Shown here piece by piece: positions 16,256-25,299 of a stretch of DNA of 64,000 nucleotides. The DNA is taken from the NCBI RefSeq assembly GCF_013761175.1, contig NZ_JACDUR010000001.1, positions 806,001 through 870,000 of the forward strand. Reading direction: 5' to 3'. A program made the translations under genes and the position numbers. The DNA comes from Nonomuraea soli (GTDB lineage: Bacteria; Actinomycetota; Actinomycetes; Streptosporangiales; Streptosporangiaceae). The notes under the pieces are model-generated. The model made no database searches. It had not been told where the DNA came from and saw only the letters and a list, made by a program, of their open reading frames with translations. How positions within the stretch are numbered: the first letter of the stretch is position 1; each line of letters begins with the position of its first letter.

Positions 16256-16501
16256 TCAGTAATTCCGCCGCACGTGGATGGCCCACCCGCCCTGCGGCAG
16301 TTCATACGTTCCAACATGCGGATGCGACTTCAGCCTGCACCACGCCGGCACGTCCGTGTAGGCCGCCGGGTCGTCGGCGAGCACGGCGACCACGGCGTTG
16401 AGCGGCACCGCATTGATCTGCTCGGCCAGCATGATGATCGGGATCGGGCACTTCTTCCCGAGCGCGTCGATCGTCAGAGCGGGCTGAACCGGCGAACTCA
16501 T
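16256..16501 (-). CDS. tusA: TusA-family sulfurtransferase
   Basis: An 81-residue protein with the TusA motif CPIPIIMLAEQIN, catalytic Cys18 and the alpha/beta fold pattern. TusA proteins carry persulfide sulfur from a cysteine desulfurase to tRNA thiolation, molybdenum cofactor or other pathways. The ATG overlaps the stop of the desulfurase gene by 4 nt, so the donor and carrier are translationally coupled. This strongly suggests a dedicated relay. The C-terminal extension ELPQGGWAIHVRR is typical of actinobacterial members. Confidence 0.93.
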   Translation of the reverse strand: MSSPVQPALTIDALGKKCPIPIIMLAEQINAVPLNAVVAVLADDPAAYTDVPAWCRLKSHPHVGTYELPQGGWAIHVRRNY

Positions 16502-17664
16502 GCGACTCCTGCGTCTAGGCGGATCCTGCGCACCACGTCGGGAAGAACGGTCAGGAAACGCTCCACATCGGCGGCCTGCGCGCCTCGCGGCAGCGAGACC
16601 CGGACGTTGCCGTGGGTGAGCACCCCCATCGCCTCCAGAACGTGCGATGGACGTAGCGTACTAGCGGTGCATGAACTGCCCGACGAAACGGCGAATCCGA
16701 GCCGGTCGAGCTCGGTCAGCAGCACCTCGCCGTCGACGTACAGGCACGAGAACGTGACGATGTGCGGGGCCCGCTCGACCGGGTCGCCGATGACCTCCAC
16801 GTCGGGCACGAGCTCCGGGACCCGGCGCCTGACGAGGTCGACCAGGGCCGACAGCCGGGCGTTCTCGGCCTCGGCCTCGGCGAGCGAGGCGCGCAGGGCG
16901 GCGGCGGAGGCGACGATGGCGGGGACGTTCACGAAGCCGGGCACCCGGCCGCGCTCACGCTCGTCCTCGGGCAGGGCGGAGCGGAAGCGGGTGCCCTTGC
17001 GCACGGCCAGCACCCCGACGCCCGACGGGCCGCCCCACTTGTGGGCGCTGGCGGCGAGCACCGACCAGCCATCGGGGACGGGCAGCCGCCCCGCGGTCTG
17101 GCAGGCGTCGACCAGCAGGGGCACGCCTGCCGTACGGCACGCGGCCGCCGCCTCGGCGACAGGCTGGAGCGTGCCGACCTCGTGGTTGGCCGTCTGGAGG
17201 CAGGCCAGCGCGGTGCCCTCGGCGGACACGGCCGCGGCGAACGCGGCCAGGTCGACGCGGCCGGTGAGCGACACGGGGACGGTCACCAGCCCCGGCGAGC
17301 CGGACGCCGTCGCGGGTGCCGTGGCGGGCGTCGTCGCGGATCCGAGCGTGGCCGCGTGCAGGACGCTGGAGTGTTCGACGGCGCCGGCGACCACGCGGGA
17401 GCCGACCCGGCGGCGCCCGCCGAGAGCGCCCAGCACGCCGAGGTGGACGGCCTGGGTGCCGGAGGCCGTGAACGACACCTCGTCGGGCCGGGCGCCGAGC
17501 GACTCGGCGATCTCCGTGCGGGCCTGATCGAGCAGGAGCCGCGCCCGGCGAGCCGATCCGTAGAGCCGTGCGGGGTCGGCCCAGCCGGTGTCGAGCGTGG
17601 TCAGGAGTGCTTCGCGGGCCGCGGGGTGGAGCGGCTCGGTGGAGGCCGCGTCAAGATACGCCAC
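16498..17664 (-). CDS. cysteine desulfurase (class V aminotransferase)
   Basis: From GTG 17664 (VAYLDAASTEPLHP) the enzyme has 388 residues. It has the PLP site Lys209 in ASAHKWGG, His98, Asp187 (LLVDACQ) and the catalytic loop SSGSSCTAS with Cys332. It removes sulfur from cysteine as a persulfide, handing it to the co-translated TusA-like protein. The loop and length resemble the NifS/IscS group, but no IscU or SUF genes are near, so a TusA-directed role is more likely than general Fe-S assembly. An Ala/Thr-rich insertion (108-124) is unusual. Confidence 0.92.
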   Translation of the reverse strand: MAYLDAASTEPLHPAAREALLTTLDTGWADPARLYGSARRARLLLDQARTEIAESLGARPDEVSFTASGTQAVHLGVLGALGGRRRVGSRVVAGAVEHSSVLHAATLGSATTPATAPATASGSPGLVTVPVSLTGRVDLAAFAAAVSAEGTALACLQTANHEVGTLQPVAEAAAACRTAGVPLLVDACQTAGRLPVPDGWSVLAASAHKWGGPSGVGVLAVRKGTRFRSALPEDERERGRVPGFVNVPAIVASAAALRASLAEAEAENARLSALVDLVRRRVPELVPDVEVIGDPVERAPHIVTFSCLYVDGEVLLTELDRLGFAVSSGSSCTASTLRPSHVLEAMGVLTHGNVRVSLPRGAQAADVERFLTVLPDVVRRIRLDAGVA

Positions 17665-17768
17665 GATAGTTATCGTCCCATCGAGGGGTCGCGCGGGAGG
17701 CCGGGGGGCCTGCACGCTAATGTGTCTGGCTATCAGCTGTGCATGACTTGAGTAACTGGAATACGAGC

Positions 17769-17789
17769 GCCCAGGAGGGACTCCTGGGC
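17769..17789 (+). promoter_or_regulatory. hairpin in ctaC leader
   Basis: A 9-bp perfect inverted repeat, GCCCAGGAG / CTCCTGGGC, with a 3-nt loop ends 23 nt before the ctaC GTG. No T-run follows, so it is more likely a stability or translation-control element than a terminator. Confidence 0.5.
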
Positions 17790-17812
17790 TTCATCTGTGG
17801 GGTAGGCGATCC

Positions 17813-18640
17813 GTGAGTCCGACCCGCCGTTCGATGCGGCGTCCGTGGGCCCGGCGTGGAGTGATGAGCGCCGCCGCTTTGGCGTTGCCGCTTATGCTCG
17901 CGACGGCGTGTAGTGGTGATGAGGGCGCGAGCCTGAGCAAGTCGGCGCAGGAGGGTTTTCTCCCGCCGGAGGGGCGGATCACGGCCGAGGCCGACATCGT
18001 CCGCAATCTGTGGGACGGCGCCTGGATCGCCGCTCTCGCCACGGGCGCGGTGGTCATCGTCCTGATCCTGTGGGCGTGTTTCTTCCACCGTAAGCGCAAG
18101 AACTCCGCCGCGCTTCCGGCGCAGGTGCGCTACAACCTGCCGATCGAGATCTTCTACACGCTCGTGCCGCTGGTCATGGTGTCGGTGTTCTTCTTCTTCA
18201 CCGCGCGCGACCAGAACGCCATGCTGGCCGTCAACAACGACGCCACCGTCAAGGTGAAGGTGGAAGCGGTCCAGTGGAGCTGGCGCTTCACCACCGAGTC
18301 CGGTGGCAAGGTCAAGCAGGTGATGGGCAAGCCGGTGAGTGACTACACCCAGGGACCCCAGCTGGTCCTGCCGGTCGACACCAAGGTCGAGTTCCAGCTC
18401 GAGTCGCCTGACGTCATCCACTCGTTCTGGGTTCCCGCCTTCCTGTTCAAGCGCGACGTCATTCCCGGCATCGCCAAGGAGAAGAACCGCTTCGAGGTCA
18501 CCACGCTGAACAAGCCGGGCGTCTACGCCGGGCGTTGCGCCGAGCTGTGCGGTGTCGACCACAGCCGGATGCTCTTCAACGTCAAGCTCGTCTCGAAGCA
18601 GGAATTCGAGCAGAACCTCGCCGCGGGGAGCTCGCAGTGA
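17813..18640 (+). CDS. ctaC: cytochrome c oxidase subunit II
   Basis: The 275-residue lipoprotein has a basic twin-Arg-rich leader, lipobox LATACSG with Cys33, and two membrane helices (about 72-91 and 112-130). A cupredoxin domain carries the CuA ligands His203, Cys242, Glu244, Cys246, His250 and Met253 ([14 protein letters not shown]). It receives electrons from the c-type haems of QcrC in the bcc-aa3 supercomplex and passes them to CtaD. It starts at GTG 17813 and overlaps ctaD by 4 nt. A leader hairpin precedes it. Confidence 0.97.
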   Translation: MSPTRRSMRRPWARRGVMSAAALALPLMLATACSGDEGASLSKSAQEGFLPPEGRITAEADIVRNLWDGAWIAALATGAVVIVLILWACFFHRKRKNSAALPAQVRYNLPIEIFYTLVPLVMVSVFFFFTARDQNAMLAVNNDATVKVKVEAVQWSWRFTTESGGKVKQVMGKPVSDYTQGPQLVLPVDTKVEFQLESPDVIHSFWVPAFLFKRDVIPGIAKEKNRFEVTTLNKPGVYAGRCAELCGVDHSRMLFNVKLVSKQEFEQNLAAGSSQ

Positions 18641-20310
18641 CCGCCATTCAGGAACCCATCAGCACCACCGGTGTCCGGCCGGTCACCAAGGGACAGATCA
18701 TCGCCAAGTGGCTGTCCTCGACCGACCACAAGGTCATCGGTCACCTGTACCTCATCACGTCGTTCATCTTCTTCCTGATCGGCGGCGTGATGGCCCTGGT
18801 GATGCGGGCCGAGCTCGCGGGCCCGGGGCTGCAGTTCGTCAGCAACGAGCAGTTCAACCAGCTGTTCACCATGCACGGCACGATCATGCTGCTGCTCTTC
18901 GCGACGCCGCTGTTCGCGGGCTTCGCCAACGAGCTCATGCCGCTGCAGATCGGCGCCCCCGACGTGGCCTTCCCGCGTCTGAACATGGTCAGCTACTGGC
19001 TCTACCTGTTCGGCGGCATCATCACCGTCTCGGGTTTCTTCACCCCCGGCGGCGCGGCCAGCTTCGGCTGGTTCGCCTACGCCCCGCTGTCCGACGCGAT
19101 CTACTCGCCCGGCATCGGCGGCGACCTGTGGATCATGGGTCTGGCCCTGTCGGGCCTGGGCACGATCCTCGGCGCGGTCAACTTCATCACCACGATCATC
19201 TGCATGCGCGCGCCGGGCATGACGATGTTCCGCATGTCGATCTTCACCTGGAACGTCCTGCTCACCAGCATCCTGGTGCTCATGGCCTTCCCGGTGCTGG
19301 CCGCCGCGCTGCTGGCGCTGGAGGCCGACCGCAAGCTCGGCACCCACATCTTCGCCTCGGAGACCGGCGGTGCGATGCTCTGGCAGCACCTGTTCTGGTT
19401 CTTCGGGCATCCCGAGGTGTACATCATCGCCCTGCCGTTCTTCGGTATCATCACGGAGATCCTGCCGGTCTTCAGCCGCAAGCCGATCTTCGGCTACATC
19501 GGCCTGGTCGGCGCGACGATCGCGATCGCCGGTCTGTCGATCACCGTGTGGGCGCACCACATGTACGCCACGGGACAGGTGCTGCTGCCGTTCTTCGCGT
19601 TCATGACCTTCCTCATCGCGGTACCGACCGGTGTGAAGTTCTTCAACTGGATCGGCACGATGTGGCGAGGCCATCTGAGCTTCGAGTCGCCGATGTTGTT
19701 CTCGGTGGGCTTCCTGATCACCTTCCTCCTCGGTGGTCTGACCGGCGTCATCCTCGCCAGCCCGCCGCTCGACTTCCAGCTGTCCGACTCCTACTTCGTC
19801 GTGGCGCACTTCCACTACGTGGTCTTCGGCACCGTGGTGTTCGCGATGTTCGCGGGCTTCTACTTCTGGTGGCCCAAGTTCACCGGCAAGATGCTCAACG
19901 ACAAGCTCGGCAAGCTGCACTTCTGGCTGCTGTTCATCGGTTTCCACGCCACCTTCCTGGTGCAGCACTGGCTCGGCGCGATCGGCTTCTCCCGCCGCTA
20001 CGCCGACTACAGCGTGATCGACGGCTTCAGCACGCTGAACATGTTCTCGTCGGTCGGCGCGTTCCTGCTCGGCGCCTCCACCATCCCGTTCCTCTACAAC
20101 GTGTGGCGGACCTGGAAGACGGCGCCGAGGGTCACGGTCGACGACCCCTGGGGTTACGGCGGTTCGCTCGAGTGGGCGACCTCCTGCCCGCCGCCGCGGC
20201 ACAACTTCACCTCGCTGCCGCAGATCCGCTCCGAGCGCCCCGCGTTCGACCTGCACTACCCGCACGTGTCCGCCAAGCGTCCCGTCGCTGCCGTCGAGGG
20301 TGAGGCCTGA
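18637..20310 (+). CDS. ctaD: cytochrome c oxidase subunit I
   Basis: This 557-residue polytopic protein has twelve hydrophobic helices and the haem-copper signatures: HGTIMLLLF (low-spin haem His), [17 protein letters not shown] with the CuB His and cross-linked Tyr, the WAHHMYATG CuB histidines, and HFHYVVFGT for the haem a/a3 histidines. It reduces oxygen to water and pumps protons. GTG 18637 overlaps the ctaC stop by 4 nt, and ctaF starts on its last base. Length and helices are standard for actinobacterial aa3 oxidases. Confidence 0.98.
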   Translation: MTAIQEPISTTGVRPVTKGQIIAKWLSSTDHKVIGHLYLITSFIFFLIGGVMALVMRAELAGPGLQFVSNEQFNQLFTMHGTIMLLLFATPLFAGFANELMPLQIGAPDVAFPRLNMVSYWLYLFGGIITVSGFFTPGGAASFGWFAYAPLSDAIYSPGIGGDLWIMGLALSGLGTILGAVNFITTIICMRAPGMTMFRMSIFTWNVLLTSILVLMAFPVLAAALLALEADRKLGTHIFASETGGAMLWQHLFWFFGHPEVYIIALPFFGIITEILPVFSRKPIFGYIGLVGATIAIAGLSITVWAHHMYATGQVLLPFFAFMTFLIAVPTGVKFFNWIGTMWRGHLSFESPMLFSVGFLITFLLGGLTGVILASPPLDFQLSDSYFVVAHFHYVVFGTVVFAMFAGFYFWWPKFTGKMLNDKLGKLHFWLLFIGFHATFLVQHWLGAIGFSRRYADYSVIDGFSTLNMFSSVGAFLLGASTIPFLYNVWRTWKTAPRVTVDDPWGYGGSLEWATSCPPPRHNFTSLPQIRSERPAFDLHYPHVSAKRPVAAVEGEA

Positions 20311-20723
20311 TGAAGGTTCAGGGTTGGTTGTTCCTGCTCTGCGGCGTCTTCTTCGCGGCCGCGGACATCGCCTACTGGTTCTGGACCAAGGCGGAGAACG
20401 GCGTCGGCGAGCCGGTCGGCACGACGGCGATGGCCATCTCGGTGGCCTTCGCCTTCATGATCGGCTACTACCTGATGTTCACGGCCAAGCGCATCGGGCA
20501 CCAGCCCGAGGACGACAAGCAGGCCGACATCAGCGAGGGCGCCGGTGAGATCGGCTTCTTCTCGCCGAGCAGCTGGTGGCCGCTGTTCGTCTGCCTCGCC
20601 GCCGCCTTCGCCTTTGCCGGCTTCGCGGTGGGCCTGTGGATGTTCATGATCGGCACCGCCTTCGTGATCATGGCGATGGTCGGCTTCGTCTTCCAGTACT
20701 ACCGGGGGAACTTCTCCCACTGA
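20310..20723 (+). CDS. ctaF: cytochrome c oxidase subunit IV (CtaF type)
   Basis: A 137-residue protein with four hydrophobic helices (two in 4-24 and 40-60, two in 90-130) and the family end MVGFVFQYYRGNFSH. CtaF is the small actinobacterial subunit that packs against CtaC/CtaD in the supercomplex. Its ATG uses the last base of the ctaD stop codon (TGATG). A terminator follows at 20737. Confidence 0.95.
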   Translation: MKVQGWLFLLCGVFFAAADIAYWFWTKAENGVGEPVGTTAMAISVAFAFMIGYYLMFTAKRIGHQPEDDKQADISEGAGEIGFFSPSSWWPLFVCLAAAFAFAGFAVGLWMFMIGTAFVIMAMVGFVFQYYRGNFSH

Positions 20724-20736
20724 GCAGTCGAGGATC

Positions 20737-20772
20737 AGCAGCCGGTACGCCTCGCCGTACCGGCTGCTTTTT
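20737..20772 (+). terminator. intrinsic terminator after ctaCDF
   Basis: A 13-bp perfect stem AGCAGCCGGTACG / CGTACCGGCTGCT with a 6-nt loop runs directly into TTTTTCGTTGTTTT. It is a classic terminator closing the oxidase operon. Confidence 0.93.
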
Positions 20773-20859
20773 CGTTGTTTTGACTCGCCGGATGTGGCTA
20801 ATCGATCACTTAGGGTAATAACCCGGTGACAAGCTGGATCTTTCGGTGGGGGAGTTCCC

Positions 20860-22047
20860 ATGGTGCGCGGCACAGTCGGGCTGCTGGCCCTGTCCTCGAT
20901 GGTCGCCTGCTCGGCGGTGAGTGCGTCGGACGGCGAAACGGCCAGCCCGGCGCCGGTGGCCGAGGCGAAGCTGACGGTGTTCCCGCAGCACAAGGCGGAC
21001 AACGTCGACACGGACGCTCTGGTGACCGTCGGGGCGGTCGACGGGACGCTGCAGAGCGTCAAGGTCCGGGCGGCGGGCGGGGAACTGGCCGGCGACCTGA
21101 GCGCCGACGGCACCCGCTGGCGCAGCGTGCGCACGGCCAGGCCGGGCACCACCTACACGGTCACCGCCGTCGCGGTGAACCCGCAGGGGCGCAAGACCGA
21201 GACCAAGACCACCTTCACCACCGACGACGCCGAGCGCACGTTCGACATCGAGCGCATGCTGCCGAACAAGGACGAGACCGACCTCACGGTCGGCGTCGGC
21301 ATGCCCATCATGATCGAGTTCAGCCGGGACATCACCGACCGCGTCGCCGTCGAGCGCAACCTCATCGTGCGCAGCTCCAAGCCCGTCGAGGGCGCCTGGC
21401 ACTGGTTCGACGACCGGCACATCGACTTCCGCCCCAAGACCTACTGGCCCGCGCACACGCGCGTCAGGCTGGAGGCCAGGCTCGCGGGCGTCGCCGGCGG
21501 CGACGGCCTGTACGGCAAGCGCGACCACGTGCTCAACTTCAAGATCGGTCGCGAGCAGATCACCAAGGGCAACATCGACAACCACCACCTGACCGTGCGC
21601 CGCAACGGCAAGGCGATCCGCGAGATCCCCATGAGCGCCGGGCAGGGCGGGGCGTGGAAGTACTACACGACCTCCGGCGTGCACCTGGCGATGTCGCGCG
21701 AGCCGGTGACCATCATGATCTCGCCCGGGATCGGGCCGGGGCAGGCGGGCTACTACCGCAAGACGGTCTACAACACGGTGCGCATCTCCAACTCGGGCGA
21801 GTACGTGCACAGCGCCCCCTGGTCGGTCGGGTCGCAGGGCTACGCCAACGTCAGTCACGGCTGCGTCAACGTCAGCCCAAGTCACGCCTCGTGGTTCATT
21901 AGAAACACTTTGATCGGCGACCCCATCGTGTTGACCGGCACACCGCGTAAGTTGGAGCCGACCAACGGTTGGGGGCACTGGCAGGAGGACTGGAAGCAGT
22001 GGCTCAAGTGGAGCTCCACCAAGTCCTTCCCCACCGGCACGCTGTAG
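20860..22047 (+). CDS. L,D-transpeptidase lipoprotein
   Basis: The 395-residue protein has a short lipoprotein signal (Cys17 in SMVACSA), two Ig-like domains (about 35-130 and 131-245) and a YkuD catalytic domain (about 250-372) with SHGCVNVS, catalytic Cys335 and His333. It is built like the mycobacterial LdtMt2 group and should make 3-3 crosslinks in peptidoglycan. Residues 375-395 form the Trp-rich C-terminal tail (WGHWQEDWKQWLKW) that caps the active site in this group. It begins at ATG 20860; no sign of co-transcription with ctaF, which is followed by a terminator. Confidence 0.95.
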   Translation: MVRGTVGLLALSSMVACSAVSASDGETASPAPVAEAKLTVFPQHKADNVDTDALVTVGAVDGTLQSVKVRAAGGELAGDLSADGTRWRSVRTARPGTTYTVTAVAVNPQGRKTETKTTFTTDDAERTFDIERMLPNKDETDLTVGVGMPIMIEFSRDITDRVAVERNLIVRSSKPVEGAWHWFDDRHIDFRPKTYWPAHTRVRLEARLAGVAGGDGLYGKRDHVLNFKIGREQITKGNIDNHHLTVRRNGKAIREIPMSAGQGGAWKYYTTSGVHLAMSREPVTIMISPGIGPGQAGYYRKTVYNTVRISNSGEYVHSAPWSVGSQGYANVSHGCVNVSPSHASWFIRNTLIGDPIVLTGTPRKLEPTNGWGHWQEDWKQWLKWSSTKSFPTGTL

Positions 22048-22073
22048 TCACGCGCCGGCGGGCGCCCGTTCGC

Positions 22074-22190
22074 GCGTCCTGCACGGCACCGGGGCTCCGC
22101 CCGGACGGACGGGCGTCTCGTACGGCACGCGGGCTCACCCCGGACGGACGGGCGTTTTGTACGGCACGCGGGCTCACCCCCGCCCGCCGT
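22074..22190. repeat. 39-bp tandem repeat, three copies
   Basis: Units begin at 22074, 22113 and 22152. Each has the form GCGTNNTGYACGGCACSSGG followed by GCTCMSCCCGGACGGACGG; the third diverges in its last bases. The period is a multiple of three but no supported protein uses it. It lies just after the L,D-transpeptidase stop. Confidence 0.88.
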
Positions 22191-22449
22191 ACGGGGCCGG
22201 GCTCTGTCCAGGGAGACGCCACTGCGGTGTGCGTGGCCGGGCGCCGTGACGCGACGGCTAATCGGCAACGGGTCGCACCCGCTTGGAGGGTGGGTGTGGC
22301 CTGCTCCGGGGCGGTGTCCGCCGCTGCGGCGCCCCGGGTGCGTCGCCCCGCCGTGAGCGTGCCCGTTCCCCAGGGTGGAAGGCGAGGGTGTGCGGTGGCC
22401 GGGCAGCACGCGCAGCCCGGCGACAAGCCGCGCCCGTTATTAGCCGGGC

Positions 22450-22530
22450 GGCCGCTGTGGCCGCTGTGGCCGCCGTGCCGCCGTGGTCGCTGTGGCCGCC
22501 GTGGTCACCTTGTCGCTGTGGCCGCGCGCA
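22450..22530. repeat. 9-bp GGCCGCYGT microrepeat cluster
   Basis: About seven imperfect copies of GGCCGCTGT/GGCCGCCGT lie in tandem with small interruptions, inside the gap between the L,D-transpeptidase gene and trpD. Slippage on a GC-rich motif is the simplest origin. Confidence 0.6.
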
Positions 22531-22703
22531 ATTCCGGTAGGCGGTGCTGTCGAGGCCGCGACCCTGCCGTGGGCCCTGACGCTGCGGCCCCATAATCCTC
22601 TGAGCGGCCCTGATGCGGCCGCCTGCGACCTCCGGCGGCCGGACGCACCCCCGGTGCCGCCGCGCCCCGATGATCGGCTCAGCGACGTCTGCAGGGCCCT
22701 GGC

Positions 22704-23753
22704 TCAGCCCGCGGGGCGGAACGAGCGGCTGACCTCGATCCAGCGGTCGAGCGTCGAAGCCGCGCGGCCCGAGTCCACCGCCTGGATGGCCCGCGCGTAG
22801 CCGTCGATCATCGCCGAGTCGAGATCGTCGCCCGCGCCCTCCAGCGACACCAGCGCCGCCGCCGCGTTGAGCAGCACCGCGTCGCGCACCGGCCCGTGCT
22901 TGCCGCGCAGCAGGTCGTGCACCGCCTGCGCGTTGAAGGTCACGTCGCCCCCGCGCAGCGCCCCCACGTCGGCCCGCGCGATGCCGAGCACGGCCGGGTC
23001 GAACGTCGTCCGCGTGGCCTGCCCGTCGCGGACCACCCACACCGTGGAGGTGGTCGCGATGGTCAGCTCGTCGAGGCCGTCGTCGCCGCGGAACACCAGC
23101 GCCGAGACGCCGCGCTCGGCGAAGACGCCCGCGAGGACCGGCAGCATGTCGGTGTCGTAGACGCCGATGGCCTGGGCGGCCGGGCGGGCGGGATTGGTGA
23201 GCGGGCCGAGGAAGTTGAAGACCGTCGGGACGCCGAGCTCCTTGCGCGGCGGTCCGGCGAAGCGCAGCGCGGGGTGGTAGACGGGGGCGAAGCAGAAGGC
23301 GATGCCCGCCTCCTGGGCGACCCGCGCGGTCTGCTCGGGGGACAGGTCGAGCACGATGCCCAGGTGCTCCAGCACGTCGGCGGCGCCGCACGAGGAGGAG
23401 GCGGCCCGGTTGCCGTGCTTGACCACGCGCGCGCCCGCGGCGGCGGCCACGATGGCGGCCATCGTGGAGACGTTCACCGTGTGGGCGCGGTCACCTCCGG
23501 TGCCGACGACGTCGACGACCGGGCCGGGGACGCTCAGCGGCGTGGCCAGGTCGAGCATGGTGCGGGCCAGGCCGGTGACCTCGGCCACGGTCTCGCCCTT
23601 GGCGCGCAGCGCGATCGCGAAGCCGGCGATCTGGGCGGGGGTCGCGGTGCCCGACATGATCTCGCGCATCGCCCAGGCGGTCTCGTCGGCCGTCAGGTGC
23701 TCGCCGGCGAGCAGAGCCGACAGCAGCGCCGGCCACGTGGTGCGGGAGTCCAT
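22704..23753 (-). CDS. trpD: anthranilate phosphoribosyltransferase
   Basis: TrpD transfers phosphoribose from PRPP to anthranilate, the second step of tryptophan synthesis. The 349-residue protein has the PRPP loop GTGGD (84-88), [15 protein letters not shown] and [15 protein letters not shown] (112-126) with the metal and anthranilate sites intact. ATG 23753 (MDSRTTWP) is chosen as the family start; a longer frame would translate part of the 11-bp repeat. It is alone here, without other trp genes, as in mycobacteria where it lies near ctaE. GTAGG is a weak ribosome-binding site. Confidence 0.96.
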   Translation of the reverse strand: MDSRTTWPALLSALLAGEHLTADETAWAMREIMSGTATPAQIAGFAIALRAKGETVAEVTGLARTMLDLATPLSVPGPVVDVVGTGGDRAHTVNVSTMAAIVAAAAGARVVKHGNRAASSSCGAADVLEHLGIVLDLSPEQTARVAQEAGIAFCFAPVYHPALRFAGPPRKELGVPTVFNFLGPLTNPARPAAQAIGVYDTDMLPVLAGVFAERGVSALVFRGDDGLDELTIATTSTVWVVRDGQATRTTFDPAVLGIARADVGALRGGDVTFNAQAVHDLLRGKHGPVRDAVLLNAAAALVSLEGAGDDLDSAMIDGYARAIQAVDSGRAASTLDRWIEVSRSFRPAG

Positions 23754-23778
23754 CGCAGTACCTACTTCGCGTCGTCGT

Positions 23779-23910
23779 GGGCGTCTGTCGGGCATCTGTC
23801 GGGCGTGTGCCGGGCGTGTGCCGGGCGTCTGTCGGGCGTGTGCCGGTGGTCGGTCGGGCGTCTGTCGGGCATGTGCCGGGCGTCTGTCGGGCGTCTGTCT
23901 GGCGGCCGGC
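23779..23910. repeat. 11-bp tandem repeat, twelve units
   Basis: An uninterrupted array of GGGCGTCTGTC / GGGCGTGTGCC units starts at 23779 with an exact 11-base period. Ten units match the consensus GGGCRTSTGYC; unit 7 (23845) and unit 12 (23900) are degenerate. It sits 26 bp upstream of the trpD start codon, where the promoter or leader should be. The period is about one helical turn and is not a multiple of three. Confidence 0.93.
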
Positions 23911-24043
23911 AGTTGGAGGCGCCGGGCGGTAGGGCGGGCTTGGTCCGGCCGGTCCTGTGGCCTTCGGCTGGTCCCTGCGGGCCGGCCGCCCTGGGGAGGC
24001 GGCCCGCGGGATCACGGGCGCCGCGCCGTACGCCCAGGTGCGG

Positions 24044-24475
24044 TCAGGCGGTCAGGCGGGTGGCGGTGCGCTTGCGCATCAGCTCGGCCACGGCGTCGGC
24101 CACGGCCACCGGCTCCAGCGGCTGCGCCACCACGGCGTCGGCCTTGGACCAGTCGGCCAGCCACCGGTCGTCGCGCCGCGCGATGAGCAGCAGCACCGGC
24201 GGGCAGTCGTACACCTCGTCCTTGGCCTGGCGGCAGACGCCCATCCCGCCCGCGGGCTGGGTCTCGCCGTCGAGGACGGCCACGTCGATCTCTCCGGAGG
24301 CGAGCCACTGGTGGACCTTGGGCTCGGTGGCGCACTCCACGATCTCCACGAGGGGGAGGTCCGCGGCGGGACGTCGGCCGATCGCCAGGCGCACCTTCTC
24401 CCTGGTGTTGGCGTCGTCGCTGTAGACGAGGACCTTCATCGTGTCGTCGGCGGTGGTGCTCACGTCACGGCTCAC
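24044..24475 (-). CDS. atypical stand-alone response-regulator receiver
   Basis: A 143-residue protein consisting only of a CheY-like receiver domain. The acidic pair (VYSDD) and the phospho-acceptor Asp (AVLDGE) are present. The switch Thr/Ser after strand 4 is Ala (LLLIARR) and the conserved Lys after strand 5 is Gln (VVAQPLEP), so phosphorylation switching may be lost. Start may be GTG 24475 or ATG 24439 (MKVLVYSDD), the latter matching the usual domain start. It lies between trpD and the divergent ctaE-qcr operon, a place conserved in actinobacteria as far as I recall. No output domain is present. Confidence 0.85.
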   Translation of the reverse strand: MSRDVSTTADDTMKVLVYSDDANTREKVRLAIGRRPAADLPLVEIVECATEPKVHQWLASGEIDVAVLDGETQPAGGMGVCRQAKDEVYDCPPVLLLIARRDDRWLADWSKADAVVAQPLEPVAVADAVAELMRKRTATRLTA

Positions 24476-24626
24476 TATCGGTCGTAGCTTGTCTGGTCAT
24501 CAGGATCGTACCGGGGTGCCAGGTCGGATACCGAGGGTGGCGGTACCGGTAGGTGATTTATTCCCATTATCCCTGCTTGGTGCGACCTCACTTGCCACTA
24601 TCGGGGGGTCGAGAAGCGACCCGACC

Positions 24627-25286
24627 ATGGGAACCGCAATAATGCTGCCCGTGGCGACAGCATCCGCAATAACTTCGACGACAGCACACTCGTCGCGCAG
24701 ACCGAACCTGGTCAGCGTGGGGACGATCGTGTGGCTGTCCTCTGAGCTCATGTTCTTCGCGGCGCTGTTCGCGATGTACTTCACCATCCGGTCGGTGAGC
24801 CTCGGCGAGGGCTTCGCGTGGGAGCCTTCGCTCCCGCCCGCGGGCACCGAGGGCACAGCTCACCTGAACATCCCGTTCGCGACGGTCAACACGATCATCC
24901 TGGTTCTGTCCTCCGTGACGTGCCAGCTGGGCGTGTGGGCCGCGGAGAAGGGACAGGTCGGCAAGCTCCGCTTCTGGTACATCGTCAGCTTCCTGATGGG
25001 CGCGGTCTTCGTCGCCGGTCAGATCTACGAGTACATGGAGCTGGCGCACGAGGGCGCGACCCTGTCCGCGAACGCCTACACCTCGGTGTTCTACCTGACG
25101 ACGGGCTTCCACGGCCTGCACGTGACCGGTGGCCTGATCGCGTTCCTGTTCATGCTGGGACGCACGTACGCCGCGAAGCGCTTCACGCATGAGCAGGCCA
25201 CCAGCGCGATCGTCGTGTCCTACTACTGGCACTTCGTCGACGTCGTCTGGATCGGTCTTTTCGCGACCATCTACATCATCCGATAG
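24627..25286 (+). CDS. ctaE: cytochrome c oxidase subunit III
   Basis: The protein has five membrane helices, with the actinobacterial signature [28 protein letters not shown], and [11 protein letters not shown] and [14 protein letters not shown] at the end. CtaE stabilises the CtaD proton path in the aa3 oxidase. ATG 24627 gives 219 residues; ATG 24642 or GTG 24651 ([14 protein letters not shown]) would better match the roughly 206-residue family length. A small hairpin, GGGTCG / CGACCC at 24606-24622, covers the possible ribosome-binding site. It leads the qcrCAB operon. Confidence 0.95.
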   Translation: MGTAIMLPVATASAITSTTAHSSRRPNLVSVGTIVWLSSELMFFAALFAMYFTIRSVSLGEGFAWEPSLPPAGTEGTAHLNIPFATVNTIILVLSSVTCQLGVWAAEKGQVGKLRFWYIVSFLMGAVFVAGQIYEYMELAHEGATLSANAYTSVFYLTTGFHGLHVTGGLIAFLFMLGRTYAAKRFTHEQATSAIVVSYYWHFVDVVWIGLFATIYIIR

Positions 25287-25299
25287 GGACGGGATCTCT

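Larger units (their letters stand above)
22048..22703. other. 656-bp repeat-rich non-coding gap between convergent genes
   Basis: The gap separates the L,D-transpeptidase and trpD stops. It holds the 39-bp tandem repeat (22074-22190), a cluster of 9-bp GGCCGCYGT-type units (about 22450-22530) and an inverted repeat CGGCCGCC / GGCGGCCG at 22616-22641 that may terminate trpD-facing transcription. Open frames exist on both strands but are low-complexity Arg/Pro/Ala strings that follow the repeats. I see no gene. Confidence 0.7.

Noticed and set aside
16183..16317. Upstream extension of the CBS protein
   Set aside because: The added residues have no CBS-family match, and ATG 16182 has a ribosome-binding site.
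22004..22426. Minus-strand open frame of 140 codons across the 39-bp repeat
   Set aside because: Low-complexity Arg/Pro/Ala sequence that follows the repeat, no ribosome-binding site or family features; the repeat is open in several frames.
22896..24425. Long plus-strand open frame across trpD and the 11-bp repeat
   Set aside because: It is the antisense of trpD and repeats; trpD on the other strand has all its motifs.
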